Part shown: positions 50,433 through 59,709 of the stretch, piece by piece
How positions within the stretch are numbered: the first letter of the stretch is position 1
How the letters are laid out: each line of letters begins with the position of its first letter
Assembly (NCBI RefSeq): GCF_037969875.1
Contig: NZ_CP150218.1
Coordinates: forward strand, 4,340,001 to 4,404,000
Reading direction: 5' to 3'
DNA from: Paenibacillus sp. FSL R7-0337
Lineage (GTDB): Bacteria; Bacillota; Bacilli; Paenibacillales; Paenibacillaceae
Length of the DNA stretch: 64,000 nt
The notes under the pieces: generated by a model
Told to the model about the DNA's origin: nothing
The model's database searches: none
Seen by the model: only the letters and a program-made list of their open reading frames with translations
Made by a program: the position numbers and the translations under genes

Positions 50433-52147
50433 GTGGACTTGAGAAGCTTCGGAGGCTTAAGGATGACTTTACTTACTATGCGCCCACACTCCTGAAGATC
50501 CGCACCAAGGAGGGCGAACTGAAGCCGCTGGAGCTTAACACGATGCAGCGGAAGATTGACGCCGCTATCGAGGCTCAGCTGGCCGTAGGCAAGCCCGTGC
50601 GGCTCATCATCCTGAAGTACCGGCAGGGCGGGGCATCGACATACACGGAAGGCCGTATCTTCCATGACACCAGCATGAACAAGCTGACCAACAGCCTGAT
50701 AGTGGCGCATGAGGATAAGGCCAGCACCAACTTGTTCAACATGTCGAAGCTCTTCTATGATGAGCTGCCGGCAGAGCTGAGGCCGATGAAGAAGGCCAGT
50801 AACGCGCGAGAGCTCATCTTTGAGAACCCGACGCCGAATCTGGTTGAGAAACAGAAGAACCCGGGGCTGCGTAGCCGGATTGAGATTGCTTCAGCCAACA
50901 ACATGGGTGCGGGCCGGTCCGCTACGATCCATAAGCTACATGCTTCAGAGGTGGCGTTCTGGCGGGATGCCAAGACGCTGATGCTGGGGCTTATGCAGGC
51001 GGTGCCGAATACACCGAATACGATGGTCATCCTGGAGAGCACAGCTAATGGGATCGGCGATTACTTTTACACCGAGTGGCAGCGGGCAGTCAGAGGCGAA
51101 TCTGACTTTGTGCCGCTGTTTTTTGCGTGGTTCGAAGAGCCCGGATATGAGATGGATGTGCCGGACAACTTCCGGCCGACTGAAGCTGAGCTTAAGCTGA
51201 TGAAGGATTATCCGGAGATCACGCATCGGAAGCTAGTCTGGCGCCGCTGGGCGATTGCAAATAACTGCGGCGGCGATGAGGAGCTATTCAAGCAGGAGTA
51301 CCCTTCAGATGATATGGAGGCGTTCCTGGTGTCCGGCCGTCCCCGCTTCAATGTTCCAGTACTGCGGGATTACCTGCTGCAGTGTACACCTGGAACACGG
51401 GGCAACCTGGAAGGCATGGGAGACCGGGTACAGTTTGTGCCTGATGATAACGGATACCTTGAAGTGTGGAAACATCCTAACCGGCATCTGGACTACTACA
51501 TCGGCGCGGATGTAGCAAAGGGGCTGATTACAGGTGACTATTCCGCGGCTCCGGTGTACAACAGCAAATATGAGCTCAGCGCATTATGGCATGGGCACAT
51601 GGAAGTGGATCTGTATGCTGAGCAGCTTGCTTTACTAGGGCGCTGGTATGGCCAGGCGCTGATTGCCGTAGAGGAGAACAACCACGGGTTGTCCGTGCTG
51701 AATAAGCTCAAGCTTATCTATGATAACCTCTACTATCGGACGGATTATGACAAGCTGAACGATGAAGAGAAGAAGGAACTAGGCTGGTGGAGCAGCGAGC
51801 AGACGAAGCGCCTGGCGGTAGATAATATGGCCCGGCTGCTGCGAGAGAAGAAGCTCGACATCAAGTCCAAGCTGCTGATCTCCGAGTGTCTGACCTATGT
51901 AAGAGACGCCAAAGGGGCGACTAATGCGCAGGACGGATCCTATGATGATACGGTAATGGCCTCCGCGATCATTCTATATGTGATGGAGAGCTACAACATG
52001 GAGTTGCCGTCGATCAACTCCTATTCGACAGAAGCCGTGGACACCTCGCAGACGTTCGTGCAGCGCAATGGCCGCGATGTCCACATTAGCGAGATTGAGG
52101 ATGCGCAGAACGATGATAGCAGCTGGTTCAGAAAGGCGGGATGGTAG
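50429..52147 (+). CDS. Terminase large subunit
   Basis: The 572-residue motor-nuclease packages DNA. Walker A-like KYRQGGAS is at 63-70, ESTANG marks the coupling motif near 205, and the RNase H-like nuclease begins with YIGADVAKG at about 353. The C-terminal part has DGSYDDTVMASAI, a conserved nuclease motif. The start overlaps terS by ATGA. Confidence 0.93.
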   Translation: MSGLEKLRRLKDDFTYYAPTLLKIRTKEGELKPLELNTMQRKIDAAIEAQLAVGKPVRLIILKYRQGGASTYTEGRIFHDTSMNKLTNSLIVAHEDKASTNLFNMSKLFYDELPAELRPMKKASNARELIFENPTPNLVEKQKNPGLRSRIEIASANNMGAGRSATIHKLHASEVAFWRDAKTLMLGLMQAVPNTPNTMVILESTANGIGDYFYTEWQRAVRGESDFVPLFFAWFEEPGYEMDVPDNFRPTEAELKLMKDYPEITHRKLVWRRWAIANNCGGDEELFKQEYPSDDMEAFLVSGRPRFNVPVLRDYLLQCTPGTRGNLEGMGDRVQFVPDDNGYLEVWKHPNRHLDYYIGADVAKGLITGDYSAAPVYNSKYELSALWHGHMEVDLYAEQLALLGRWYGQALIAVEENNHGLSVLNKLKLIYDNLYYRTDYDKLNDEEKKELGWWSSEQTKRLAVDNMARLLREKKLDIKSKLLISECLTYVRDAKGATNAQDGSYDDTVMASAIILYVMESYNMELPSINSYSTEAVDTSQTFVQRNGRDVHISEIEDAQNDDSSWFRKAGW

Positions 52148-52410
52148 TGCTATACACCTTAATATGTCTGCTTCTCCTTGCCGTTCTTGGCACAGGGGGT
52201 TTTTTTGCTGCTCACTATGTAGTCAGTTTGCAACTGGCCTATAAGGCGCTGCAGGCAGATCATGAGGATGCGAAGACATTCATCGGTGAGCAGGCCGAAG
52301 TGATCAATAGTTATGAGTTTGAGCGCAACGAGCTTCAGAAGCGCTTGGATTACCGCGCGCAGAAGACTTCAGAGGAGAATGGCTGGAGTCAATTTGACAT
52401 GAACCGGTGA
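52141..52410 (+). CDS. Small membrane protein between terminase and portal
   Basis: An 89-residue protein with one N-terminal membrane helix (YTLICLLLLAVLGTGGFFAA) and a coiled coil after it. It overlaps the terminase stop by 7 bp. Small membrane proteins here may anchor head assembly; the role is unknown. Confidence 0.65.
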   Translation: MVVLYTLICLLLLAVLGTGGFFAAHYVVSLQLAYKALQADHEDAKTFIGEQAEVINSYEFERNELQKRLDYRAQKTSEENGWSQFDMNR

Positions 52411-52423
52411 GGGGGTGAACGAA

Positions 52424-54301
52424 TTGAAGGATATGACGATAGACATTATGGATCAGCGCAATGCCGCAGCAGATAGGCCGCAGCAGAGCCCTGAGAAGCA
52501 GGCACTGGCCAACCGAGTACAGACGCTATTCCGTGCGACCTATGAGTCCAAGGTACAGCTTGGGCTGCCATCGAAATGGCGGGAATGCGATAACTATAAG
52601 CAGGGCCGGCAGAATCCGAAGCAGTCGGAGGAACACCCTGGCAGTGTGACCAACATCATCCACCCTGCCATTGAGTCAATGATATCTGATCTGGTAGGCA
52701 GGCAGTTCAACACTTCCGCTAAGGGTTGGGAGCCATCGGACGATATGTATTCGGAGCAGACGCAGAACCTTATGGATTTTGTGCTGTATCGTAATAGGTT
52801 CGTGACAAAGGTCAATGTGAGTGAGCATGACCGGCTTGAGCTGGGTACCTGCATCATCAAAGTATGGTTTGACAGCGATGAGCTGGACGGACGGGGACTA
52901 CCTACGTTTGAGCCGATTAGTCCGGCGAACTTCTTTATTGACCCGAAAGTGCCAGCCGCCCACCTGTTGCAAGATGGAGAGGTCGCGATCCATGCTGTCC
53001 CCAGGCCGCTAAGCTACTTCCGTAAGAAGTTTAAGCAGTGGGGTCAATACGTACAGCGAGAAACCAGCGTGCCCTATGATCCATCAGATACATTCGCTGA
53101 AGATAAGAGCGATGAGGTCAGCCCGGAAACATCCCAGCGGGCGCTGCTACTGGAATGCTATATGCGCGATGAGGAAGGAAAGCTATATTGCGTCCACGTT
53201 GCGAACAACCTGGTGCTGGAGGACAGCCGCGAGGTCCTGAAGGGTAAGAAGCTGCAGCGCCGTAACCGCTATCCATTCGTGATGATTCCCTGCTACCTGA
53301 AACGGGGGACCGCCTGGGGGACTAGTGATATTGAAATGATGATGCCTACACAGGACCTCATCAACGAGCTGGACGATCAGATCCGCATGAATGCGCGTTT
53401 GTCGGGCAATCCACAGATCGTGGTGGGCCAAGGCGCGGGTAAGGGATTCGACTTCCGGAAGTGGACGAATAAGCCGGGCCTTCGCATTCCGATGCGTGAT
53501 CAGACTTCCTGGAACATCGTTCCTCCGCAAAATGTTTCTCGCGATGTGATTGAGCGCCGAGCTAAGGCGTTCCAGGAGGCAGATATGATCAGCGGCCGGC
53601 CAGACGTTAACCGTGGGGAGAGCCCCGGACAGGTGACAGCTGCATCAGCAATTATTGCATTGCAGCAGGCTGGACAGAAAGGTGTCGTCCATAAGTCCAA
53701 GATGTTCAAAGAGGGCTGGGCTGATGTTATGGAACTGCTGTATGACGAGATCCTGGAGAACTGGGATGATGAAATGTGGATTCGGATCGACGGTGAGACT
53801 CCAGATTATCAATTCGTCAATCCGGCTAATCTCAAAAATGTTCCGCGTATGGTGGCCAACGATATCGAAGGCGAAGACAGCATGAAGCCGCTGACCGATG
53901 TTGAGTACGGCGAAGAAGGCCTACCTCTCAGCGAGAAGCCGATGACACGGGAGGCTATGTTCGATTTCCAGTTAAATATTGGGGACGGATTGCCGAGCGA
54001 TAAGGCGTTCATTTACCAGACACTGCTGGATCTGACCAAAGTCAGCTACCAGGACGGCCCGGCCGTTACCCGAGCAGAGTTGAGAAATTACCTGAGAAAT
54101 CAGTTGGGGCTTCCGATCGAGGATGATTCGCAGGCAGCGGAACAACTTGCGCCTCCTCAAGCAGCTCCTGCGGCTATGCCGTCAGCGATTCCACCCGAAC
54201 TCCTTGCGCTGCTACAGCAGGCCCAGCAGATGCCACAGGGCGTACCACAAGAGCAGCCGCAAGCGATGCCTGTTGCGGTACCGGGAGGGTTGCCAGTATG
54301 A
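52424..54301 (+). CDS. Portal protein
   Basis: A 625-residue protein that would form the dodecameric portal ring at the head vertex. Its place after the terminase and before the scaffold, and its size, match the P22/podovirus-like portal group; the segment SGRPDVNRGESPGQVTAASA is typical of these portals. The tail after about 570 is Pro/Gln/Ala-rich. TTG at 52424 has GAGGGGGTGA at a good distance; the GTG at 52415 and ATG at 52433 are alternatives. Confidence 0.85.
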   Translation: MKDMTIDIMDQRNAAADRPQQSPEKQALANRVQTLFRATYESKVQLGLPSKWRECDNYKQGRQNPKQSEEHPGSVTNIIHPAIESMISDLVGRQFNTSAKGWEPSDDMYSEQTQNLMDFVLYRNRFVTKVNVSEHDRLELGTCIIKVWFDSDELDGRGLPTFEPISPANFFIDPKVPAAHLLQDGEVAIHAVPRPLSYFRKKFKQWGQYVQRETSVPYDPSDTFAEDKSDEVSPETSQRALLLECYMRDEEGKLYCVHVANNLVLEDSREVLKGKKLQRRNRYPFVMIPCYLKRGTAWGTSDIEMMMPTQDLINELDDQIRMNARLSGNPQIVVGQGAGKGFDFRKWTNKPGLRIPMRDQTSWNIVPPQNVSRDVIERRAKAFQEADMISGRPDVNRGESPGQVTAASAIIALQQAGQKGVVHKSKMFKEGWADVMELLYDEILENWDDEMWIRIDGETPDYQFVNPANLKNVPRMVANDIEGEDSMKPLTDVEYGEEGLPLSEKPMTREAMFDFQLNIGDGLPSDKAFIYQTLLDLTKVSYQDGPAVTRAELRNYLRNQLGLPIEDDSQAAEQLAPPQAAPAAMPSAIPPELLALLQQAQQMPQGVPQEQPQAMPVAVPGGLPV

Positions 54302-54555
54302 GTAGCCGTGAGATGACACCGCAAGAAGAGAAATATATGTACCATCTGCTGAAGAGCGATCCCCTGATAGGTAGCTATATCCGCAGCCAATTAGGTAACC
54401 AGAATGCGCTGCTAGACCTGCCAGTATGCCCACGGTGTGAACGGCCGTCCCTGTATCACCAGAATGGAGCGATCTGCCCAACCTGCGGGACCTTTGCGCT
54501 GAAGGAGAAGACGCACAAGGTCAGGCAGCACATCAAGCAGGGGTACTACCGATGA
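54298..54555 (+). CDS. Zinc-ribbon phage protein, 85 aa
   Basis: An 85-residue protein with two cysteine pairs (CPRC and CPTC), forming a probable zinc ribbon, and basic helices at the end. The start overlaps the portal stop (ATGA). The role is unknown. Confidence 0.65.
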   Translation: MSSREMTPQEEKYMYHLLKSDPLIGSYIRSQLGNQNALLDLPVCPRCERPSLYHQNGAICPTCGTFALKEKTHKVRQHIKQGYYR

Positions 54556-54746
54556 AAGCCAAGCTGAGCCAGGATAATCTGCTGACTTTTTTTGGAGTAG
54601 TCACCCATTGTGACAAAAAGCATTTAATCCCTGAGCAAGCCCTGAAAGATTTCAACGAGATTACTTGTTCCGTTTGTGACGAGCCTGTCGCTATTAAAGG
54701 TACGAATGAACTCTGGTACATCGTAGGAGATCGATTATTCCCGTGA
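54552..54746 (+). CDS. Small Cys-containing phage protein, 64 aa
   Basis: A 64-residue protein with CSVC and an upstream Cys/His pair (THCDKKH), possibly one zinc knuckle. It overlaps the previous stop by 4 bp (ATGA). Confidence 0.6.
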   Translation: MKAKLSQDNLLTFFGVVTHCDKKHLIPEQALKDFNEITCSVCDEPVAIKGTNELWYIVGDRLFP

Positions 54747-54759
54747 AGGTGGTGAGGAC

Positions 54760-54885
54760 ATGGACAAGAAGAGCGGTAACTGCTCCACTACTACCCAGAA
54801 GGGCGCCGAGCCCAGTCGTACGATCGGCTACAAGGACAGCTACAAGATAACCGGCAAAGCTGAATCAGGCAAAGCCAGCAAATAA
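54760..54885 (+). CDS. Basic 41-aa mini-protein
   Basis: The 41-residue Lys/Ser/Thr-rich protein has GGTGAGG upstream and lies in the gene-tight stretch before a terminator. No domain is seen; it could be a small head-associated or regulatory peptide. Confidence 0.45.
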   Translation: MDKKSGNCSTTTQKGAEPSRTIGYKDSYKITGKAESGKASK

Positions 54886-54887
54886 GC

Positions 54888-54917
54888 AGGCCGACTCCAG
54901 TCGTGGGGCGGCCTTTT
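54888..54917 (+). terminator. Terminator before the scaffold gene
   Basis: AGGCCG / CGGCCT encloses a loop and is followed by TTTTC. It would trim head-gene transcripts. Confidence 0.7.
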
Positions 54918-55010
54918 CTATATGTGCGCGATTGGCGCTGACCAGGTGAACAGTACCTATGGGCATGATACGGGTTCCGATGCCGGGAACCACACAAGGA
55001 GGATACAATT

Positions 55011-55895
55011 ATGGATTTGCAAGCATGGCGAGATCAGCAAAAATCGGGCATACCCGCCGAGGCGGACGTACAGGATGCCGCTGTACAACAGGAAGAAGTC
55101 GAAGATCTGGAAGCAGAGGAAGCTGAAGAGGAAATCATTGATTTGGATGATGAATCGGAAGCTGATGCCGAGGATGATTCTGCGGTTGAGGTCCAGGACG
55201 AAGAGCAAGAGCTGCCAGAAGCACAGAAGACGGCCTTCCAGAAGGCGCTTGAGCGTGAGAAGCGCAAAATGAAGGAAGAGCAGGATGCCATGCGTTCTGA
55301 GCTGGAGCAGCAGTATAACCCGTATAAAACCTTCTTCGATCAATTAGGCATTCAGGATCCTTCGATTGCGTTGAAGGCGATTGAGGATAACCGGTTACGG
55401 AAGCAGGCAGAGCAACTGGCTGATGATCAGGGATGGACCGATGATCAAGCGTACCAATATCTCCGGCAGCGGCAGGAACAGCACCGGCTCAGCGAAGAAT
55501 TACAGGACCTGAGGGTGGCGAACCAGATCAATGAGCTTGCCGACAATCCGGATTATGCAGGGATCAAGGGCATGAAGGAGCAGATCAAAGGCAAGATTGC
55601 AGCTTCAGGAGGCGCTCTGAGTGCTGAAGAGGCTTACTGGGCTTTAGGAGGCAAGGAAAGAGCTGCTCAGCTTAAACGCGAGACGGCTCAACGTGAGATC
55701 GCGAAGCGGTCCGCAGCCAAGCGTACGGTACAGACAGATACTTCGGCAGTGCCTTCCGGAGACAAACCACTGCCGGCAGAAATCAGACAAGCTGCAAAGG
55801 CTGCGGGGATATCCGAAAAGGAAGCGCGCCGGTTGGTGGATATGCCGAACGACCTGGAAGGATACCGTAAATGGAAAAAACAAGGGAGGGCTTAA
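55011..55895 (+). CDS. Scaffolding protein
   Basis: A 294-residue highly charged helical protein that probably guides capsid assembly. Residues 18-65 are almost all Glu and Asp; a coiled coil follows (about 75-105), and a basic C-terminal segment (about 220-250) could contact the coat. This acid-to-basic layout, and its place just before the capsid genes, fit scaffolds. ACAAGGAGG precedes the ATG. Confidence 0.75.
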   Translation: MDLQAWRDQQKSGIPAEADVQDAAVQQEEVEDLEAEEAEEEIIDLDDESEADAEDDSAVEVQDEEQELPEAQKTAFQKALEREKRKMKEEQDAMRSELEQQYNPYKTFFDQLGIQDPSIALKAIEDNRLRKQAEQLADDQGWTDDQAYQYLRQRQEQHRLSEELQDLRVANQINELADNPDYAGIKGMKEQIKGKIAASGGALSAEEAYWALGGKERAAQLKRETAQREIAKRSAAKRTVQTDTSAVPSGDKPLPAEIRQAAKAAGISEKEARRLVDMPNDLEGYRKWKKQGRA

Positions 55896-55898
55896 GCC

Positions 55899-56330
55899 AT
55901 GGCAAGATTTATTGAGATGATCGACGGCCGTAACCAGGCCGTGGTCAAATATTTCAACGTAGGAGCCAGCCAAACGATTAATGAGGGCGATCTGGTTCAG
56001 ATCGACGCAACCAGCCGCAAAATCGTGGTAGGGGTTGCAGCATCCACTACGCTTGTCGGAATCGCTAACCGTAGTATCACGACCGGAGCATCGCCGACAG
56101 CAAAGGACAATATCGGTGTGACATTGCTTAAAAATGCAGTCGTCAGGTTGCCATATGTGGGCTCCACCAAGACTTCTTTGGCCGAAACAGATCTGTACAG
56201 CACCAAGTTTGACCTGTCGGACAAGGTATCGATTAACCTGGATGATACGACCGGCGGCATGTGCCAGGTTCTGGCGTACGACAATACTAAAAAAACAGCT
56301 GACGTGCTTGTAACCACGTTGGCATTTTAA
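55899..56330 (+). CDS. Small head protein, probable capsid decoration (DUF2190-like)
   Basis: A 143-residue beta-rich protein (YFNVGASQTINEGDLVQID) between the scaffold and the coat. Size, fold and place fit the DUF2190/decoration group that caps capsid hexamers. The assignment is by pattern and context. GGGAGGG precedes the ATG. Confidence 0.65.
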   Translation: MARFIEMIDGRNQAVVKYFNVGASQTINEGDLVQIDATSRKIVVGVAASTTLVGIANRSITTGASPTAKDNIGVTLLKNAVVRLPYVGSTKTSLAETDLYSTKFDLSDKVSINLDDTTGGMCQVLAYDNTKKTADVLVTTLAF

Positions 56331-56344
56331 GGGAGGGCTAACCA

Positions 56345-57229
56345 ATGCCGATGAATACCGGACAATTTAACAATCTCTATACCCGCAAAATTGACGAGTC
56401 CTTCTTTGAAGGCTGGGATGAGGAGCCGGAACAATGGTCCCGGATCGCTAATAACAAGAAGGGTGACAGCAATAACCGCACCACGCAGATCATTGCCGGC
56501 GCAAGTGCTTGGCAGTCCAAGAAAGAGCTGGAGAATGCCAAGGAGCAGCGATTCAAGCTCGGACCGCTGATCGTTACCGAATATGAACCGTTCGGTGTGG
56601 AAGTCGTCATGTCGCGCGAGCAGATCGATGATGAGAAGTATGGTGAAGTGGCCGACATGGCTAAGGACCACGGTCACGCTGGCCGGGAAACGGTGGAGCA
56701 GAACTTCGGCAGCTTCTTGAATCAACTGTACGACAGTACCTTCTATGATGGCAAAGCGATTTTTGCTGATGATCACCCGAACTATGGGGACGGCGCCGGC
56801 ACACAGGACAACAAGATTACAACCGCTTTGTCAGATGCAGCCCTGAAGGATGCCATTATCCTGTTCCGCAAGCAGCGCGATGAAGGCGGAAAGAAGATCT
56901 CTTCCCTGGCGAAGAAGCTGGTTGTTCCTACAGCGCTTCAATTTACGGCTGCTACCATTCTTCAGTCCGCGCTCATCGCGGGCAGTAACAACAATGACAA
57001 GAACGTGCTGCCTGACATGGAGCTCGTTGTCAATGACTTCTGGAATACCAGCACGCGCTGGTTCATCATGGGTAACCGTCATAAGATCAACCACATCTGG
57101 CGTGTAATGCCTGAATTCAAGAAGAAGGCCATGATGGAGGATAACGGATCTCAGAAGTGGCTGGGTTATTTCCGTGAAGCCAATGAGGCAACTAACTGGC
57201 GTCACCTGGTCGGATCGGATCCGGCTTAA
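56345..57229 (+). CDS. Major capsid protein (Mu gpT-like)
   Basis: A 294-residue coat protein. The segment FYDGKAIFADDHPN is typical of Mu-like gpT major head proteins, which share the HK97 fold, and it has the long N-terminal helix and spine-helix arrangement. It follows the scaffold and decoration genes. GGGAGGG precedes the ATG, and a terminator follows. Confidence 0.85.
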   Translation: MPMNTGQFNNLYTRKIDESFFEGWDEEPEQWSRIANNKKGDSNNRTTQIIAGASAWQSKKELENAKEQRFKLGPLIVTEYEPFGVEVVMSREQIDDEKYGEVADMAKDHGHAGRETVEQNFGSFLNQLYDSTFYDGKAIFADDHPNYGDGAGTQDNKITTALSDAALKDAIILFRKQRDEGGKKISSLAKKLVVPTALQFTAATILQSALIAGSNNNDKNVLPDMELVVNDFWNTSTRWFIMGNRHKINHIWRVMPEFKKKAMMEDNGSQKWLGYFREANEATNWRHLVGSDPA

Positions 57230-57242
57230 TTTGTAAAGATGA

Positions 57243-57269
57243 GAGAGGGGCTGCGGCTCCTCTTCTTTT
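57243..57269 (+). terminator. Terminator after the major capsid gene
   Basis: GAGGGGC / GCTCCTC with loop TGCG (one G-T pair) is followed by TTCTTTTA. Such terminators often boost capsid over later genes. Confidence 0.72.
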
Positions 57270-57288
57270 AATTAGGATGGTGAGGCGG

Positions 57289-57492
57289 ATGAATCATTTT
57301 AACGGAGTCACTCCGGAAGAACGGTATAAGAACGAGCAAATGGAACATCTGAGAAAACAAACCAAGCTGCTTGAACAGATTGCGCAACTGCTCAAGCCAA
57401 CAGCTCAAGCTAAAGGTGGTGTGGAAATTGCGAAAGGCGACCGAAATAGTCAGCGCCGCAATGGCGGAGAAGATAACCCTGATCGGAAATGA
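57289..57492 (+). CDS. Small phage protein, 67 aa
   Basis: A 67-residue charged protein (YKNEQMEHLRKQTKLLEQIAQ is a helix). GGTGAGG precedes the ATG. It overlaps the tailspike gene's start in another frame. Confidence 0.55.
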   Translation: MNHFNGVTPEERYKNEQMEHLRKQTKLLEQIAQLLKPTAQAKGGVEIAKGDRNSQRRNGGEDNPDRK

Positions 57493-59317
57493 AGGGTTCC
57501 ACATTCACGCACCCGTTACCAGCAGCACAAACGGGTTCATGATAAAAACGGATAAGGCGTTCCTGGATGCCAGCACGGCCGCTAAAACACCAAGTACATT
57601 GATGGAGCGTGACTCCAACGGGCAGGCAAAGGTCTCCGCTCCTACTGACCCTGAGCATATTGCCCGTAAGCAGGATGTTGATAACCTGATCATCACGACA
57701 GGCAAAATTGCTCCGGGAGCCGTCACACCGATCGAGATGGCAGCTGCTTCTCTTAATGCCGCCAATCATACTTACTCTGGTTCTGTGGAGTTTGCCAGTA
57801 ATGTTAAGCAAGCTATCGATCTAACGAAGCAAAGAGTGGACAACATTGTCGCTGGAGCAGGTGCCAGCAATACAGAAATCATTGACGCTCGGCAGCCAGC
57901 TACAGGCACTGCATTCCCAATTTTACGCGATCGTCTGAATAACACTGATGCGCAGTTGGCGGATATTGCGATCAACGTCAGTACTTTCGGAGCTGTGGGA
58001 GATGGCGTGGCGGACGATACCGCCGCAATTCAAGCAGCTATCGACTATGTATTTGTCCAAGGCGGCGGGGTTGTTATTTTCGGGGCAAAAACGTACAAAT
58101 TTAGCACTCTATATCTTAAAAGTAAAGTGGCGTTAGAGGGCAGAGGTGGAAAATCAACTGTCCTCCGATCGAGCAACACAGGTACAGCGGTATTCATTCA
58201 GGGGACGCCTACAACGCCCAACGAATGGATATCCATCTCAGGCATGGTTATACAAGCAACCAGTGTAACTAATGCACCCGTAATATATATGGATGCCGCC
58301 TACTATATCGAGTTTACAGATGTCAATGTCTTTGGAAACAATACGACTACTCAGCCGGGAAGTATTGGTATACACATTAGAGGATCGGACACGGGGTACT
58401 ATGGCACCTTCACACGTTCGCAATTCGCATGGTTTGAAAAAGGCGTGAAGTTAGAATCTTCCGCAAATGCCCACAGAATACTCAGTTCGTGGTTTTATGA
58501 GTGTACTACGTGTATTGAGATTATTGACTCCAACGGAATTTTAATTCAAGGAAACACGTTTCAAGACTTTTTCACAAAAGGTATCTCTCTATCGGATACG
58601 GGCGGCGGGAAGACCCGAGGCAATATGATAGCTGGTAACTATTTTGAATATAAATTTGGTTCCCCCACTATCGTGTGCGCCGTTGAAATTGCAACAGCGA
58701 CTACTCGGACGACAATGTTTTACGGTAACAACTACACCAATTTTAGACCGTCACATCCTGAAGTAATTGATAATGGCGTATTCACAAGCCGGCTAGAGTT
58801 TAGCGGAACATCTTATTATGAAACATTAAAGATTGCAAATTTCATGATACCTCCAACGTTTGCAGAATCATCTAAACCGATTGTGGATGCTGCATTCCGG
58901 GGCGGCATTGCATTGACTACGGAAGCGAGTAAACAAGATAAAATTCGAGCAGTGGTACGTGATAGAAATGGAGTAATGCAATGGGTAGAGATTCCGTACT
59001 TTGTTAGTGGGGCTTTGACTATGCCAGATAATGCATCCATTCAGAACGGGGCGATTTATCAATATAATGATGGGTTTATCTTACTTGGCACTCAAGTTAA
59101 CGCGCAGCAGCGTGCATTAAATTATGACACTGGATTTAAAATGACGCGGTTCCATGATGGAGTTGACTGGAGATATCTACAGGGAATTCGTGCTGGAACA
59201 ACTGCGAATAGGCCAACAATACGACCTCAAGGTATGGAGTATTTCGATACTTCGTTGAACAAACCGATTTGGTGGAATGGTACAGTCTGGGTTGACGCTA
59301 CAGGAACGACAGTTTAG
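57461..59317 (+). CDS. Tailspike / tail fibre with pectate-lyase-like beta-helix
   Basis: A protein of about 618 residues that probably binds and cuts a cell-surface polysaccharide. The N-terminal 170 residues are a head-binding or trimer part. From about 176 (FGAVGDGVADDTAAIQAA) is the pectate-lyase-type right-handed beta-helix found in tailspikes, with repeated coils to about 500. The C-terminal GTTANRPTIRPQGMEYFDT unit is common in phage fibres. The start is uncertain: ATG 57461 is used, and TTG 57428 with GGTGGTG upstream is an alternative. Confidence 0.83.
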   Translation: MAEKITLIGNEGFHIHAPVTSSTNGFMIKTDKAFLDASTAAKTPSTLMERDSNGQAKVSAPTDPEHIARKQDVDNLIITTGKIAPGAVTPIEMAAASLNAANHTYSGSVEFASNVKQAIDLTKQRVDNIVAGAGASNTEIIDARQPATGTAFPILRDRLNNTDAQLADIAINVSTFGAVGDGVADDTAAIQAAIDYVFVQGGGVVIFGAKTYKFSTLYLKSKVALEGRGGKSTVLRSSNTGTAVFIQGTPTTPNEWISISGMVIQATSVTNAPVIYMDAAYYIEFTDVNVFGNNTTTQPGSIGIHIRGSDTGYYGTFTRSQFAWFEKGVKLESSANAHRILSSWFYECTTCIEIIDSNGILIQGNTFQDFFTKGISLSDTGGGKTRGNMIAGNYFEYKFGSPTIVCAVEIATATTRTTMFYGNNYTNFRPSHPEVIDNGVFTSRLEFSGTSYYETLKIANFMIPPTFAESSKPIVDAAFRGGIALTTEASKQDKIRAVVRDRNGVMQWVEIPYFVSGALTMPDNASIQNGAIYQYNDGFILLGTQVNAQQRALNYDTGFKMTRFHDGVDWRYLQGIRAGTTANRPTIRPQGMEYFDTSLNKPIWWNGTVWVDATGTTV

Positions 59318-59328
59318 GAGGGGTTAAT

Positions 59329-59607
59329 ATGGCATTGGTTATGGCGATTACCACTGAGCACGGCATTGAATTACCAGAGGCTTATGCTCGAATTGATGAG
59401 CAAAGCGGGAACAAAGTAGAGGTTACTATGAGATTGCGATTTTATGCTTCGAAAGCGTCCGCGCAGGAGGGTAAGGCGTGGATAGAAGAAAAGGTAATTT
59501 CGTATACACCGTCCGTTGATGATGGAGCTGATAATTTCATAAAACAGGGGTATGAGTATCTAAAAACCTTGGTTGAATATGTAGCGGCTGTAGATGATAT
59601 CGAATAA
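59329..59607 (+). CDS. Small tail-associated protein, 92 aa
   Basis: A 92-residue beta-rich protein (EVTMRLRFYASKASAQEGKAW) just after the tailspike, with AGGAGGGG upstream. It may be a chaperone or a fibre-tip component; no domain is recognised. Confidence 0.6.
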   Translation: MALVMAITTEHGIELPEAYARIDEQSGNKVEVTMRLRFYASKASAQEGKAWIEEKVISYTPSVDDGADNFIKQGYEYLKTLVEYVAAVDDIE

Positions 59608-59709
59608 ATAATATCCACGCTTGGATAAGATTAGGTAAAAAGTTATTGTTTCATCCTCCGTTTTGCGTTACATTTATTGAGATGTTCAGTAAAGCAACGG
59701 GGGTTTGAT

